The notes: a model not told the origin generated them from the sequence alone. A DNA stretch of 64,000 bases from Gemmatimonadaceae bacterium (GCA_035533015.1 DATLUQ010000044.1:1-64000), one strand, 5' to 3'. Shown: positions 17,318 through 26,762, counted from the first letter of the stretch. A program made the numbers and translations.

Positions 17318-18613
17318 ATGCCGACTTTCGGGAACGGGCGCCGGGTGGCGATCGTGGCGGGCGTGCGTACGCCGTTCGCGCGCGCCGGCACCGTGCTCCG
17401 CTCGTTCAGTGCCATCGAGTTGGGGAGACTGGCGGTATCGGAACTGATGCAGCGCACCGAACTGGACGGCGCGCTGGTCGAAGCCATCGTCTACGGCACC
17501 GTCGTGCATTCGGTTCTCGCCCCCAACATCGCGCGCGAGATCGGGCTCATGCCGGCGCTCCCCAAGGGGGTGGACGCATACACCGTGAGCCGCGCTTGCG
17601 CATCGTCGAACCAGGCGATCACCGATGCGGCGGACCAGATTGCGCTCGGCCACCGCGATGTCGTGATCGCGGGGGGGGCCGAATCCCTCTCCAACGTTCC
17701 GATCCTGCATTCCCGCGGCATGTCCGACGCGCTCGTCGCCGCATCGCGGGCCAAGTCGCTGGGCGGCCGGTTGAGCGCCTTGGCGCGCATCCGTCCGCGC
17801 GATCTGGTGCCGATCACGCCGGCGATCGCCGAGCCCTCCACGGGCGAGACGATGGGGCAGAGCGCCGAGAAGATGGCCAAGATCAACCGTATCCCGCGCG
17901 AGGACCAGGACCAGTTCGCGCTGCGGTCGCACCGCCTGGCCGCGGTGGGTACGCAGGACGGCCGCCTCACCGCGGAAATCAGTACGGTGTGGGTGCCGCC
18001 CAGGTACGACCTCGCGGTATCGAGCGACAATGGGATCCGCACGGAAACCAGCATCGAGCAGCTGCGGCTGCTCAAGCCGGTGTTCGATCGGCGCTACGGT
18101 TCGGTGACGGCGGGCAACTCATCGCCCCTCACCGACGGCGCGAGCGCGGTGCTGCTGATGAGCGAGGAGCGCGCCCGCACACTGGGCTACGCGCCGCTGG
18201 CGTTCATCCGCTCTTACTCGTACGCCGCGCTCGACCCCGGCGAGCAGCTGCTCATGGCGCCGGTGCTGGCTGCCCCGGTCGCGCTGCACCGCGCCGGGCT
18301 CTCGCTCTCGGACATGGACCTGGTGGAGATGCACGAGGCGTTTGCAGCGCAGGTGCTGTGTAATCTGCGTGGCTTCGAATCGCGGGAGTGGGCCGCCCGG
18401 GCCGGATTCTCCGAACCGGTGGGTGAAGTGGACCGCTCGCGGCTCAACGTGTTGGGGGGCTCGCTCGCCATCGGGCATCCCTTCGGCGCTACGGGTGGAC
18501 GCATCCTCACGACGCTGGCCAACGAGCTGGCGCGGCGGGGCGGACAATTCGGCCTGATGACGGTGTGCGCCGCAGGTGGACTGGGGCACGCGATGGTCAT
18601 CGAGCGCGCATAG
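17318..18613 (+). CDS. fadI: acetyl-CoA acyltransferase (thiolase, FadI type)
   Basis: The protein has 431 aa and catalyses thiolytic release of acetyl-CoA in beta-oxidation. Active-site motifs are present: the nucleophile cysteine in SRACASSNQA, HEAFAAQVLCN, GGSLAIGHPFGATGGR with the catalytic histidine, and the second cysteine in TVCAAGGLGHAMVIE. Length and sequence fit the FadI (trifunctional beta) branch better than ordinary FadA. It has an AGGA ribosome site and is followed 17 bp later by fadJ, giving a two-gene operon for the beta-oxidation complex. Confidence 0.93.
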   Translation: MPTFGNGRRVAIVAGVRTPFARAGTVLRSFSAIELGRLAVSELMQRTELDGALVEAIVYGTVVHSVLAPNIAREIGLMPALPKGVDAYTVSRACASSNQAITDAADQIALGHRDVVIAGGAESLSNVPILHSRGMSDALVAASRAKSLGGRLSALARIRPRDLVPITPAIAEPSTGETMGQSAEKMAKINRIPREDQDQFALRSHRLAAVGTQDGRLTAEISTVWVPPRYDLAVSSDNGIRTETSIEQLRLLKPVFDRRYGSVTAGNSSPLTDGASAVLLMSEERARTLGYAPLAFIRSYSYAALDPGEQLLMAPVLAAPVALHRAGLSLSDMDLVEMHEAFAAQVLCNLRGFESREWAARAGFSEPVGEVDRSRLNVLGGSLAIGHPFGATGGRILTTLANELARRGGQFGLMTVCAAGGLGHAMVIERA

Positions 18614-18630
18614 AGAGCCACGGGGACGCC

Positions 18631-20778
18631 ATGATCAGCCTCGACCGCGAGAACGACGTTCTCATCGTCACCCTGGACCTGCCGGGCGAGCCGGTAAACA
18701 AGCTGACGCCGGAACTGGGCGAGGCGCTCGCACGCGTGATCGCCGAGACCGAGGGCGACTCGACGGTGCGGGCGTGGGTCGTGACGAGCGGCAAGAAGGA
18801 CTCGTTCATCGCCGGCGCCGACATCGGGCAGTTCCTGGAATTCCGTCGGGAAATGGACGCGGCGCAGACCAGCCAGCAGGGCCAGGCACTGCTCGGCGCA
18901 CTGGCCGCACTTCGCGTGCCGGTGGTGGCGGCGATCCACGGCGCGTGCCTGGGCGGGGGGCTCGAGCTGGCGCTGGCCTGCCGCTACCGGATCTGCACCG
19001 ATCACCCCAAGACGCTCCTCGCGGTTCCCGAAGTGCAGCTCGGGCTGATTCCCGGGCTCGGGGGCACGCAGCGGCTGCCCCGGCTGATCGGGCTGCAGGC
19101 GGCGTTGGACATGATCCTCACCGGAAAGAACGTGCGCGCCAAGAAGGCGCTGCAGCTCGGCCTGGTGGACGAGATGGTGCACCCGGCCCTGCTGCACGAC
19201 GTGGCCGTGGCGCGGGCATTAGAGTTGGCGAATGGCACGCGGCGCCCGGTGCGGCGGGGCCGCGGCGCGGGGCCGTCGGGGTTCGTACTCGATACCAACT
19301 TCGCCGGCCGGAGCGTGGTGTTCCGCAAGGCGCGCGAGAGCGTGCTGTCCAAGACGCATGGCCACTTCCCGGCACCGCTGGCCGCCCTGGACGTCGTCCA
19401 CACCGGCTTCGAGCGCGGGATGGCGGAAGGCCTGCGCGAGGAATCCCGCCGGTTCGGCGAGTTGGCGATGAGCGGGGTGTCGCGGGAGCTCATCTTCCTC
19501 TTCTTCGCCACGACCGCGCTCAAGAAGGATCCGGGCGTCGAGCCGCCGGCGCCGCCGCCGTGCGACGTGCACACGCTTGGCGTGCTCGGGGCCGGATTCA
19601 TGGGAGCCGGAATTGCCGGCGTGGCCGCGCAGCGCGGCACCGTGGTGCGTCTCAAGGACACCGATACCGCGCGGGTCGGGAAGGGACTCGCCGCCGTGTA
19701 CGAGGTGCTCCACGAGCCACTCGCCAAGCACCGCATCACCCGCCAGGAGTTCGCCGACCAACTCAGTCTGGTGAGTGGCACCACGGCGTACTCCGGTTTC
19801 GGCAACGCCGAGTTGGTCATCGAAGCGGTGTTCGAGGACCTCGACCTCAAGCACCGCGTGCTCCGCGAGGTGGAGCCGGCCATGGCCTCCGACGCGGTGT
19901 ACGCCTCGAACACGAGCACCATTCCCATCGCCCGCATCGCCGAGGCGGCGTCCCGCCCCGAGCGCGTGCTGGGCATGCACTTCTTCTCCCCCGTGCACCG
20001 CATGCCACTGCTCGAGGTCATCGTAACGCCGCGCACCGACAAGGCGGCGGTCGTGACCGCGGTGAATTACGGTCGCGCGCTCGGCAAGACCGTCATCGTC
20101 GTGCACGACGGGCCCGGGTTCTACACGACGCGAACGCTCTCGGCGTACATCAACGAAGCCGGGATCCTGCTCGACGAAGGCGCGGCCATCGAGTCCATCG
20201 ACCGGGCGCTGGTCGAGTTCGGATTCCCCGTGGGCCCGATCACGCTGCTCGACGAAGTGGGCATCGACGTCGGCGGCAAGGTCGGGCTCGTGCTCTCCGA
20301 GGCGTTTGGCCGCCGGATGGCGGCGTCGCAGGCGCTGACCCGCGTGGTCGAGTCGGGGCGGACAGGACGCAAGGGCGGTTCGGGGTTCTACCGGTACGAT
20401 AAAGGGGGCACGAAGGGCGCGGTGGACCCCATGGTGTACACCTTGTTCGGGGCCGGCGACGCACGGAATCCCATACCGAGTGGGGAGATCTCCGAGCGCT
20501 GCGCGCTCGCCATGGTCAACGAAGCCGCCCACTGTCTGCAGGAGGGCATCCTCCGCTCGCCCCGTGACGGCGACATTGGCGCCGTGTTCGGCATCGGCTT
20601 CCCGCCCTTCCGGGGCGGCCCGTTCCGCTACATTGATAGCCTGGGCGCCGATGAAGTCGTGCGCCGCCTCGAGGACCTGCACGGCCGCTTTCCGGCCCGG
20701 TTCGCACCGGCCGAGTTGCTTGTCGACATGGCCCGGGCGCGGCGCCGGTTCTACCCGGCCGAAGGCAAACCGGTATGA
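18631..20778 (+). CDS. fadJ: fatty acid oxidation complex alpha subunit (enoyl-CoA hydratase/3-hydroxyacyl-CoA dehydrogenase)
   Basis: The protein has 715 aa. The N-terminal crotonase domain shows HGACLGGGLELALACRYR and PEVQLGLIPGLGGTQRLPRL (oxyanion hole and catalytic Glu region). The dehydrogenase half begins with the NAD fold LGVLGAGFMGAGIAGVAAQRG and has GMHFFSPVHRMPLLEVI; a C-terminal HCDH domain includes GIGFPPFRGGPFRYID. ATG 18631 has a GGGGAC ribosome site and matches the expected N-terminus. With the thiolase it forms the trifunctional enzyme. No acyl-CoA dehydrogenase or ligase is in the window. Confidence 0.95.
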   Translation: MISLDRENDVLIVTLDLPGEPVNKLTPELGEALARVIAETEGDSTVRAWVVTSGKKDSFIAGADIGQFLEFRREMDAAQTSQQGQALLGALAALRVPVVAAIHGACLGGGLELALACRYRICTDHPKTLLAVPEVQLGLIPGLGGTQRLPRLIGLQAALDMILTGKNVRAKKALQLGLVDEMVHPALLHDVAVARALELANGTRRPVRRGRGAGPSGFVLDTNFAGRSVVFRKARESVLSKTHGHFPAPLAALDVVHTGFERGMAEGLREESRRFGELAMSGVSRELIFLFFATTALKKDPGVEPPAPPPCDVHTLGVLGAGFMGAGIAGVAAQRGTVVRLKDTDTARVGKGLAAVYEVLHEPLAKHRITRQEFADQLSLVSGTTAYSGFGNAELVIEAVFEDLDLKHRVLREVEPAMASDAVYASNTSTIPIARIAEAASRPERVLGMHFFSPVHRMPLLEVIVTPRTDKAAVVTAVNYGRALGKTVIVVHDGPGFYTTRTLSAYINEAGILLDEGAAIESIDRALVEFGFPVGPITLLDEVGIDVGGKVGLVLSEAFGRRMAASQALTRVVESGRTGRKGGSGFYRYDKGGTKGAVDPMVYTLFGAGDARNPIPSGEISERCALAMVNEAAHCLQEGILRSPRDGDIGAVFGIGFPPFRGGPFRYIDSLGADEVVRRLEDLHGRFPARFAPAELLVDMARARRRFYPAEGKPV

Positions 20779-20834
20779 CGCCTCATTCCGTCGAGGTGCT
20801 GTGACTCCACCCCTGGTGGTAAGGTCTGAGCCAT

Positions 20835-21380
20835 ATGGATGGAAGCGCTGACGCGCTGATCGTCGAGCGGGTGCTCGCCGGTGACGTGGAAGCGTTCGCG
20901 ACGCTCGTCGAGCGGTATCGCGACCGCTGCATACGCTACGCGATGCACATGCTCGGCAACCGCGAGGACGCGGACGAAGTGACGCAGGACACGTTCGTGC
21001 GGGCGTACCGGTCGCTCGGCAGGTGCGAGGATCCGGAACGGTTCGGGGCTTGGCTGTTTCGCATTCTGGTCAACCGCTGCCGGACGGCGGGAGCGCGGCG
21101 GGCGCGACGCGCCCGCACGTTCCTCGACGATGAGGCGGCCCTGCTCACGGCGGCGGAAGAGCACCCGGCCGAGCAGTGGGCATGGCGGGAGGAGATCGAG
21201 CGGGCGCTGGACGAATTGCGGCCGGAACAACGCGAAGCGTTCCTGCTCAAGTATGTCGAAGGATTGGGCTACGACGAGATGGCGGAGTTGACGGGCGTCG
21301 GCGTATCGGCGCTCAAGATGCGGGTGATGCGCGCGTGTGATCGGCTGCGCGTGCTGTTGAAGGAGGCTCGTAGTGCGTGA
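20835..21380 (+). CDS. ECF-type RNA polymerase sigma factor
   Basis: The protein has 181 aa. Sigma region 2 shows LVERYRDRCIRYAMHML and DEVTQDTFVRAYRSL. Region 4 shows LRPEQREAFLLKYVEGLGYDEMAELTGVGVSALKMRVMRA (quoted as one motif area, split around YVEG). Regions 1.1 and 3 are absent, as expected for the extracytoplasmic-function class. Its 3' end overlaps the next gene by 8 bp, which strongly suggests that gene encodes its regulator. Confidence 0.93.
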   Translation: MDGSADALIVERVLAGDVEAFATLVERYRDRCIRYAMHMLGNREDADEVTQDTFVRAYRSLGRCEDPERFGAWLFRILVNRCRTAGARRARRARTFLDDEAALLTAAEEHPAEQWAWREEIERALDELRPEQREAFLLKYVEGLGYDEMAELTGVGVSALKMRVMRACDRLRVLLKEARSA

Positions 21381-21882
21381 GATGAACCGGTCCCGGCTGG
21401 ACGACATGGTGACGCACCTGCGCCGCCCCGTGCCCTGCGCCCCGTCGTTCGATGCGCGCGTGATGCGCGCCATTCGTGCGGTAGCGCGCCAGCCGTTGCG
21501 CATCATCACGCCCTTCGTGCCGCGCTGGCGGGTCTGGTCGGCGTTCGCTGCCGTCGCCGCTGGCATGCTCGCCGTCGCCGTCCTGCCGTCCGTACGCCGG
21601 GTCCAGGGCCACCCGGTGCAGTTCGTTCTCGTGGCGCCCGACGCCAAGACCGTCCAAGTGGTGGGCGACTTCAATGGCTGGGACGCCCGCCATGCCGCAT
21701 ACGCCGCCGAGAATCGCGGTGGCGGCGTGTGGTCCGTGACCGCGCCCATCCCCCCAGGGCACCATCGCTACGCCTTCGTGGTAGACGACTCCCTGTGGGT
21801 TCCCGATCCCGCCGCGCCCCGAGTGGCCGACGAAGACTTCGGACTGCCCAACTCGGCCTTGGTCGTCGAAAACACGCCTTGA
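21373..21882 (+). CDS. single-pass membrane protein with CBM48/AMPK glycogen-binding-like domain (anti-sigma candidate)
   Basis: The protein has 169 aa. Residues 1-45 are a charged cytoplasmic segment (DDMVTHLRRPVPCAPSFDARVMRAI), 50-70 a membrane helix, and from about 77 a beta-rich domain with VQFVLVAPDAKTVQVVGDFNGWD and PPGHHRYAFVVDD. GDFNGWD and HxYxFxVD are the hallmarks of CBM48/AMPK-type carbohydrate-binding modules. The gene overlaps the ECF sigma gene by 8 bp, starting at GTG 21373. By position it should be the anti-sigma factor, but there is no zinc-finger motif. Sensing an external polysaccharide is an inference. Confidence 0.75.
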   Translation: MREMNRSRLDDMVTHLRRPVPCAPSFDARVMRAIRAVARQPLRIITPFVPRWRVWSAFAAVAAGMLAVAVLPSVRRVQGHPVQFVLVAPDAKTVQVVGDFNGWDARHAAYAAENRGGGVWSVTAPIPPGHHRYAFVVDDSLWVPDPAAPRVADEDFGLPNSALVVENTP

Positions 21883-22505
21883 TGCGGTGGCGGTGGTGCG
21901 TGCCGGCGATGTTGTTCCTCGCCACGGCGGCTTCGGCACAACGCAGTCAATTGGCGCGCCTCGACTCGGCGCTCGATCCGGCGACGCGTGTGGCCGTCCT
22001 TGCCGTCGTCGACTCGGCACGCGTCGCCAGACTCCCCGCCGACGCGCTCATCAATAAGGCGCTCGAAGGCGCGGGCAAACGCGCCGACGGCCCACGCATC
22101 GTGGCCGCCGTGCGCGCACTGGCCGGTGAAATGCGCGTGGCCCGGGGTGCGCTGGGCACGGGCTCCCGACCCGATGAGATCACGGCCGGTGCACACGCGC
22201 TGCATGCCGGCGTTGCCCCGGCCCAGCTCACCCGGGTGCGCCGGTCCGGGGTGGGCCGCGAACTCTCGACGCCGCTGATGGTGCTCACCGACCTCGTCGC
22301 CCGTGGGGTGCCCCCGGCCACGGCGTCGTCGGTGGTCATCATGCTGGAGCGGGCCGGCTTGCGCGACGCGGATTTCACGGCCTATCAGCGCAGCGTGCGT
22401 CAGGATATCGAGAGCGGCGCCGCGCCAGCGGTGGCCGCGACCACGCGGGCGCGCGGCGCGAGCCTCCGCGGCCGCGGCTCGTCCGCGCCCCGACCCGAGT
22501 CCTGA
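21882..22505 (+). CDS. secreted hypothetical protein downstream of the sigma/CBM48 pair
   Basis: The protein has 207 aa. It begins MRWRWCVPAMLFLATAASAQ, a clear Sec signal peptide with likely cleavage after ASA. The mature part is alanine-, arginine- and valine-rich, predicted helical, and has no motif I recognise. Its ATG overlaps the preceding stop (TGATG at 21880-21884), so it is the third cistron of the sigma operon. It may be an envelope protein working with the CBM48 protein. Confidence 0.7.
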   Translation: MRWRWCVPAMLFLATAASAQRSQLARLDSALDPATRVAVLAVVDSARVARLPADALINKALEGAGKRADGPRIVAAVRALAGEMRVARGALGTGSRPDEITAGAHALHAGVAPAQLTRVRRSGVGRELSTPLMVLTDLVARGVPPATASSVVIMLERAGLRDADFTAYQRSVRQDIESGAAPAVAATTRARGASLRGRGSSAPRPES

Positions 22506-22586
22506 GCGCTCCCTAGACCGTAACGGCGCGAACAGGGTACAATTCCCCTGTCCCTGCGCCCGTTTCTCCATTCCGTGAGACGCACC

Positions 22587-24356
22587 ATGGCCCGTTCGTA
22601 CCCTCGCGTTCTGGCGCCGCTTGCTGCGGCCGTCCTTGCCGCCTGCGGCGGCGCTGGCGCGCCTCCCGCCGGAGGCCCCACCCCCCGCGGGGGGCCGCGC
22701 ACCGAGCGCATCGGCCGCGGCGCCGAGGCGGTCGCCGCGGTGAACGTGCATGCCATCTATCCCACGAACTTCACCAACCGGCGGCCGCTCACGCGCGCCG
22801 AGCGAACGTCCTTCACCGAGACGTCGCACTACGATGACGTGATCGCGTTCATCGATTCGCTCAAGACGCTGGACAGCAGCCAGATCGCGACGGGCGACAT
22901 CGGCAAGACGAGCGAAGGTCGCGAGATCCCCTACGTTGTTGCCTCCCGCCCGCGCGTCGCCACCGCCGCCGAGGCCAAACGCCTCAACCGGCCGATCGTC
23001 TACGTGCAAGCGGACATCCATGGCGGCGAGGTGGCGGGGAAGGAAGCCATGCTCGCCATGTTGCGCGAGCTGACGGCGGACAAGAACCCCAACGTGCTCG
23101 ACTCGCTCGTGCTGATGGTCGTGCCGATCTACAATGCCGACGGCAACGACAGGTTCGGCCCGCAGGCCGTCAACCGGCCGTCGCAGGACGGCCCGGAAAT
23201 GATCGGCCAGCGCGCCAATGGACAGGGTCTGGACCTCAACCGCGACTACATCAAGGCCGAAGCCCCGGAAACGCGGGCCTCGCTTCGCATGTTCGACAGC
23301 TGGGACCCCGACGTCTTTGTCGACCTCCACACCACCGATGGCACGTACCACGGGTACGCGTTGACCTACGCGGGATCGCTGAGTCCGGCCGCCAAGTTCA
23401 CCGGGCCGTTCACCATGGACACGCTGTTGCCGGCGGTGCGGCGCAACCTGCTGGCCCGCGAGCGCATCCAGACGTTCGACTATGGTAACGTGGAGACGCC
23501 CAAGGGGCTCCCGCGCGGCTGGTACACCTACGATTCGCGGCCACGCTACGGCACCAACTACTACGGCCTTCGCGGCCGCATTGCGGTGCTCGGCGAGGTC
23601 TATTCGCACGATCCGTTCCGCACCCGCATCAGTTCCACCTACGCGTTCGTCGGCGAGTTGTTGTCGCTGCTCGCCGCCAATAAGGACGAGATCGTGGGGG
23701 TGGCGCACGAGGCCGACCGCATGACCATCGCCGCCGGCACCACCCCGGCCGACGCGCCGTACATCTCGCTCCGTTCCGAATACACGCAGCACCCGAGCTA
23801 CGCCGACATCATTCTGGAGGACCTCGGCAAGCTGCCCGACAGCACGGAAAAGCTCCCGGGCGTGACCCGCGGCTACAAGCGCATTGGCAAGTTCCACACC
23901 GAACGAATGCCGGTGTACGACCGCTTCGAATCCACGCTCGAACGGCGCATGCCGGTTGCCTACGCCTTCGGACCCGAGCAGCAGGCCCTGGTTGAACGGC
24001 TCCAGCTGCACGGCGTGTTCGTGGAGCAGTTGGTGGACTCGCTGAACGTGGCGGCCGAGCGGTTCGGCATCGACTCGGTGGTGCGGAACGCCACCGAGTT
24101 CCAGGGGCACCACGAAGAGCGCTTGGCGGGGCTCTGGTCGTCACTGGCCGTGACCCTTCCGCCCGGCACCTACGTCGTGCGCGAGGCCCAGCCCCTTGCC
24201 ATCCTCGCCATGTACCTGCTCGAGCCGGAGAGCGACGACGGGTTCACGACGTGGAACGTGATGGACCCGTGGATCGGCCCGGGTCGGAACTATCCCGTGC
24301 TGCGGATCGTCGAGCCGTTCGGGGTGAACGCGCCGCTGCGGCCGGTGAAACCCTGA
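22587..24356 (+). CDS. exported M14-family zinc carboxypeptidase-like lipoprotein
   Basis: The protein has 589 aa. An N-terminal lipobox (LAAAVLAACGG) predicts membrane anchoring. The M14 zinc motif HGGE is in QADIHGGEVAGKEA, the third ligand in VFVDLHTTDGTYHG, and GLDLNRDYIKAEAPETR provides substrate-binding residues; AVLGEVYSHDPF may hold the catalytic glutamate. The ATG at 22587 follows a possible GTG at 22575, and either gives the signal. The C-terminal ~200 residues form an extra domain. It probably trims peptides or amino-acid conjugates outside the cytoplasm. A strong terminator follows. Confidence 0.88.
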   Translation: MARSYPRVLAPLAAAVLAACGGAGAPPAGGPTPRGGPRTERIGRGAEAVAAVNVHAIYPTNFTNRRPLTRAERTSFTETSHYDDVIAFIDSLKTLDSSQIATGDIGKTSEGREIPYVVASRPRVATAAEAKRLNRPIVYVQADIHGGEVAGKEAMLAMLRELTADKNPNVLDSLVLMVVPIYNADGNDRFGPQAVNRPSQDGPEMIGQRANGQGLDLNRDYIKAEAPETRASLRMFDSWDPDVFVDLHTTDGTYHGYALTYAGSLSPAAKFTGPFTMDTLLPAVRRNLLARERIQTFDYGNVETPKGLPRGWYTYDSRPRYGTNYYGLRGRIAVLGEVYSHDPFRTRISSTYAFVGELLSLLAANKDEIVGVAHEADRMTIAAGTTPADAPYISLRSEYTQHPSYADIILEDLGKLPDSTEKLPGVTRGYKRIGKFHTERMPVYDRFESTLERRMPVAYAFGPEQQALVERLQLHGVFVEQLVDSLNVAAERFGIDSVVRNATEFQGHHEERLAGLWSSLAVTLPPGTYVVREAQPLAILAMYLLEPESDDGFTTWNVMDPWIGPGRNYPVLRIVEPFGVNAPLRPVKP

Positions 24357-24361
24357 CGACA

Positions 24362-24395
24362 ACGGCCCGCGCCGGCGCGCGGGCCGTCTATTTTT
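24362..24395 (+). terminator. rho-independent terminator after the M14 peptidase gene
   Basis: A perfect 11-bp stem, ACGGCCCGCGC (24362-24372) with GCGCGGGCCGT (24377-24387), loop CGGC, is followed by CTATTTTT. This is a textbook intrinsic terminator on the plus strand, 6 bp past the stop codon. Confidence 0.9.
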
Positions 24396-24430
24396 CGGGT
24401 AGTCCCGTGCCTTCGACTTACTGAGGTCGC

Positions 24431-25366
24431 ATGTTCCGCTCCACCCTCCTGTACCTGTCCAATCAGCCGCGCGTGTTCCGGTTCGTCCGCAAGAATCGGC
24501 TGGCCAAATCGTTCGCGCGCCGGTTCGTGGCAGGCGAGCGACTCGACGACGCGATCGAGGCGGTGCGCGCCCTCAATGCGAAGGGCATCTCGGCTTCGCT
24601 CGATCTTCTCGGCGAGAGCGTGTCGAACGAGCGCGAGGCGCGCGCCGCCCGCGACGAGTACCTCACGATCCTCGACCGCATCAATGAGAGCGGGCTCGAT
24701 GCCAACGTATCGCTCAAGCCCACCGCCATGGGACTCGACATCTCCGAGGAGTTGTGCGTATCGATCCTGTGGGACGTGCTGGAACGGGCCCAGCGGTACG
24801 GCACGTTCGTGCGCCTCGACATGGAGTCGAGCGTGTACACCGAGCGCACGCTGCGCCTGTTCGAGGAGCGGCTCTACCCGAGCTTCAAGCAGCATGTGGG
24901 TATCGTGCTGCAGAGCTACCTCTACCGCACGCTGGCCGACGTCGAGCGCGCCCTGGAGATCAAGTGCCGCGTCCGCCTGTGCAAGGGCGCGTACAAGGAA
25001 CCGCCGGCCGTGGCGTACCCCGACAAGAAGGACGTGGACGCCAACTACGTGAAGTGCCTTGACGCGTTGCTCGAGCGCGGCACGTATCCGGCCGTCGCCA
25101 CGCACGACCCGGCCATGGTGGCCGAGGCCAAACGCTTTGCAACGGAACGGGGCATCGCCACCGACCGGTTCGAGTTCCAGATGCTCTACGGCGTCCGTCG
25201 CGATCTGCAGGACCAACTCGTGCGCGAGGGGTACCGCCTGCGGGTGTACGTGCCGTTTGGCACGCAGTGGTATCCGTACCTCATGCGGAGGCTGGCCGAG
25301 CGTCCGGCGAACGTCGCCTTCATCACCGGCAACGTCCTGCGCGAAATGGTTGGCGTCCGACGTTGA
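24431..25366 (+). CDS. proline dehydrogenase (monofunctional)
   Basis: The protein has 311 aa. This FAD-dependent beta/alpha-barrel enzyme oxidises proline to pyrroline-5-carboxylate. Visible family motifs are NVSLKPTAMGLDIS, RLDMESSVYTERTL, RLCKGAYKEPPAVAY, VATHDPAMV, FEFQMLYGVRRDLQ and YVPFGTQWYPYLMRRLAERPAN (split). The length fits the stand-alone PRODH type rather than bifunctional PutA. The P5C dehydrogenase partner is not in the window. A GAGG ribosome site supports the start. The next gene begins 2 bp after the stop. Confidence 0.93.
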   Translation: MFRSTLLYLSNQPRVFRFVRKNRLAKSFARRFVAGERLDDAIEAVRALNAKGISASLDLLGESVSNEREARAARDEYLTILDRINESGLDANVSLKPTAMGLDISEELCVSILWDVLERAQRYGTFVRLDMESSVYTERTLRLFEERLYPSFKQHVGIVLQSYLYRTLADVERALEIKCRVRLCKGAYKEPPAVAYPDKKDVDANYVKCLDALLERGTYPAVATHDPAMVAEAKRFATERGIATDRFEFQMLYGVRRDLQDQLVREGYRLRVYVPFGTQWYPYLMRRLAERPANVAFITGNVLREMVGVRR

Positions 25367-25368
25367 TC

Positions 25369-25773
25369 ATGGCCGGACAATTCCTTCCCGCCGATCACGC
25401 CAAGGGCGACGCCAATACGCTCGGCGGGTACATGGCCGTGCACGACCGGCCCGCCGCGTTCGAAGGGTCGGACGGCTTCTCGTACAGTGTCGAGATCGCC
25501 ACCGATGAAACGAGTGACCCGGAGCGCCCGTTCGGCGCCTACCTGCTGTTCGTACAGTGGGCGCGCATCGGCGCGGCATCGCCGCTGGGCCACCTCGAGA
25601 CCGACTTCCTGGCGCGCGCCGAATCGGAGCGCACGGCGCGGGACGCAGCGGGCGCGATAGCGCTGGCCGAGGTGAAGCGAACGCTCGACGCGCTGATCGC
25701 CGGGCGCGCGGCTGGCGCCCCGGCCCGCCGGTGGTGGGACGCGACTCGCGCCGACGACGCCGGATCGCCGTGA
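25369..25773 (+). CDS. hypothetical protein between proline dehydrogenase and rsgA
   Basis: This 134-aa acidic soluble protein starts MAGQFLPADHAKGDANTLGG and contains FSYSVEIATDETSDPERPFG (20-residue excerpt). I do not recognise it. The tail from about residue 75 is probably a long helix. It starts 2 bp after the proline dehydrogenase stop, and its own stop overlaps the rsgA GTG (GTGA), so it is translated as part of that operon. This tight fit is the main support for it being a real gene. Confidence 0.72.
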   Translation: MAGQFLPADHAKGDANTLGGYMAVHDRPAAFEGSDGFSYSVEIATDETSDPERPFGAYLLFVQWARIGAASPLGHLETDFLARAESERTARDAAGAIALAEVKRTLDALIAGRAAGAPARRWWDATRADDAGSP

Positions 25774-26762
25774 TCGACACGGACGCGTTGACTGGTACGG
25801 TCACGCAGGGGACCGGCGGGGTGTGGCGCGTGCTCACACCGGACGGATTGATGCATGAGGTGTCGCTGCGCGGCCGGCTGAAGAAGGCCGACGTGGGGCG
25901 GCGCGCCGGCGGGACGATCCGGCGCGACACCGAGGCGGCGGCACAGGAGACCGTCAAGCTCGCCGTGGGCGACCGTGTACGGTTGGAGCGCGACGAGCGC
26001 GGGCAAACGCTGGCCATCGCCGAGATCCGGCCGCGCACCTCGCGCCTGGCCCGGCGCGCCCCCGGGGGGGCGCGCGGCGAACGCGTGATCGCCGCGAACG
26101 TGGACCAGGTGGTGGTCGTGTTCGCCGCGGCCCGCCCGGACCCGCACCCGCGCATGATCGACCGGTTCCTCGTCATCGCCGAGGCCAATGGGCTCTCGGC
26201 ACGCATCGTGGTGAACAAGGTGGATCTGGTGGGGCTCGACGAGGCGCGCGCGCGGTTTGCCGCGTATCCCCGGGCCGGGTATCCCATGCATTTCACGAGT
26301 GCGAAGCGGGGCGACGGGTTGGAGGAGCTGCGGGACGCTCTGGGCGGGCGCACGTCGGTGCTCACGGGTCCGAGCGGGACCGGAAAATCGTCGCTGCTCA
26401 ACGCCCTCTTTCCGGGACTCGACTTGCGCGTGGGCGAGATCAGCGCCTCGGTCAACAAGGGACGCCACACCACGGTGGGGGCGCTGCTCCATCCGCTGCC
26501 CGCGTCGGTGGGAGGGTTCGTGGTCGACACGCCAGGGCTGCGCGAGGTCGGCATGTGGGAACTGCCCGCGGAGCGGCTGGATCAGTGTTTTCCCGAGATC
26601 CGGGCACGCCGCACGCAATGCCGGTTCGCCGATTGCCGGCACGGTGTGGAGCCCGACTGCGAGGTGCGCGCCGCCGTGGAACGGGGCGACGTGAGCGTCG
26701 AGCGGTATGAAAGTTATCTAAAGCTCTCGGAGGAGCTGGCCGAGGAGAAGGGGGAGTGGTAG
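25770..26762 (+). CDS. rsgA: ribosome small subunit-dependent GTPase A
   Basis: The protein has 330 aa. It is a circularly permuted GTPase that aids late 30S maturation. An N-terminal OB-fold (about 8-90) precedes the G domain with motifs in permuted order: NKVD (149-152, G4), GPSGTGKSS (200-208, G1) and DTPG (253-256, G3). The C-terminal zinc finger has Cys284, Cys289, His291 and Cys297. The GTG start at 25770 overlaps the preceding stop as GTGA. A strong bidirectional terminator follows. Confidence 0.95.
   Translation: MIDTDALTGTVTQGTGGVWRVLTPDGLMHEVSLRGRLKKADVGRRAGGTIRRDTEAAAQETVKLAVGDRVRLERDERGQTLAIAEIRPRTSRLARRAPGGARGERVIAANVDQVVVVFAAARPDPHPRMIDRFLVIAEANGLSARIVVNKVDLVGLDEARARFAAYPRAGYPMHFTSAKRGDGLEELRDALGGRTSVLTGPSGTGKSSLLNALFPGLDLRVGEISASVNKGRHTTVGALLHPLPASVGGFVVDTPGLREVGMWELPAERLDQCFPEIRARRTQCRFADCRHGVEPDCEVRAAVERGDVSVERYESYLKLSEELAEEKGEW

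Noticed and set aside
19219-20682. 487-aa minus-strand frame antisense to fadJ
   Set aside because: Shadow of a strongly supported beta-oxidation gene.
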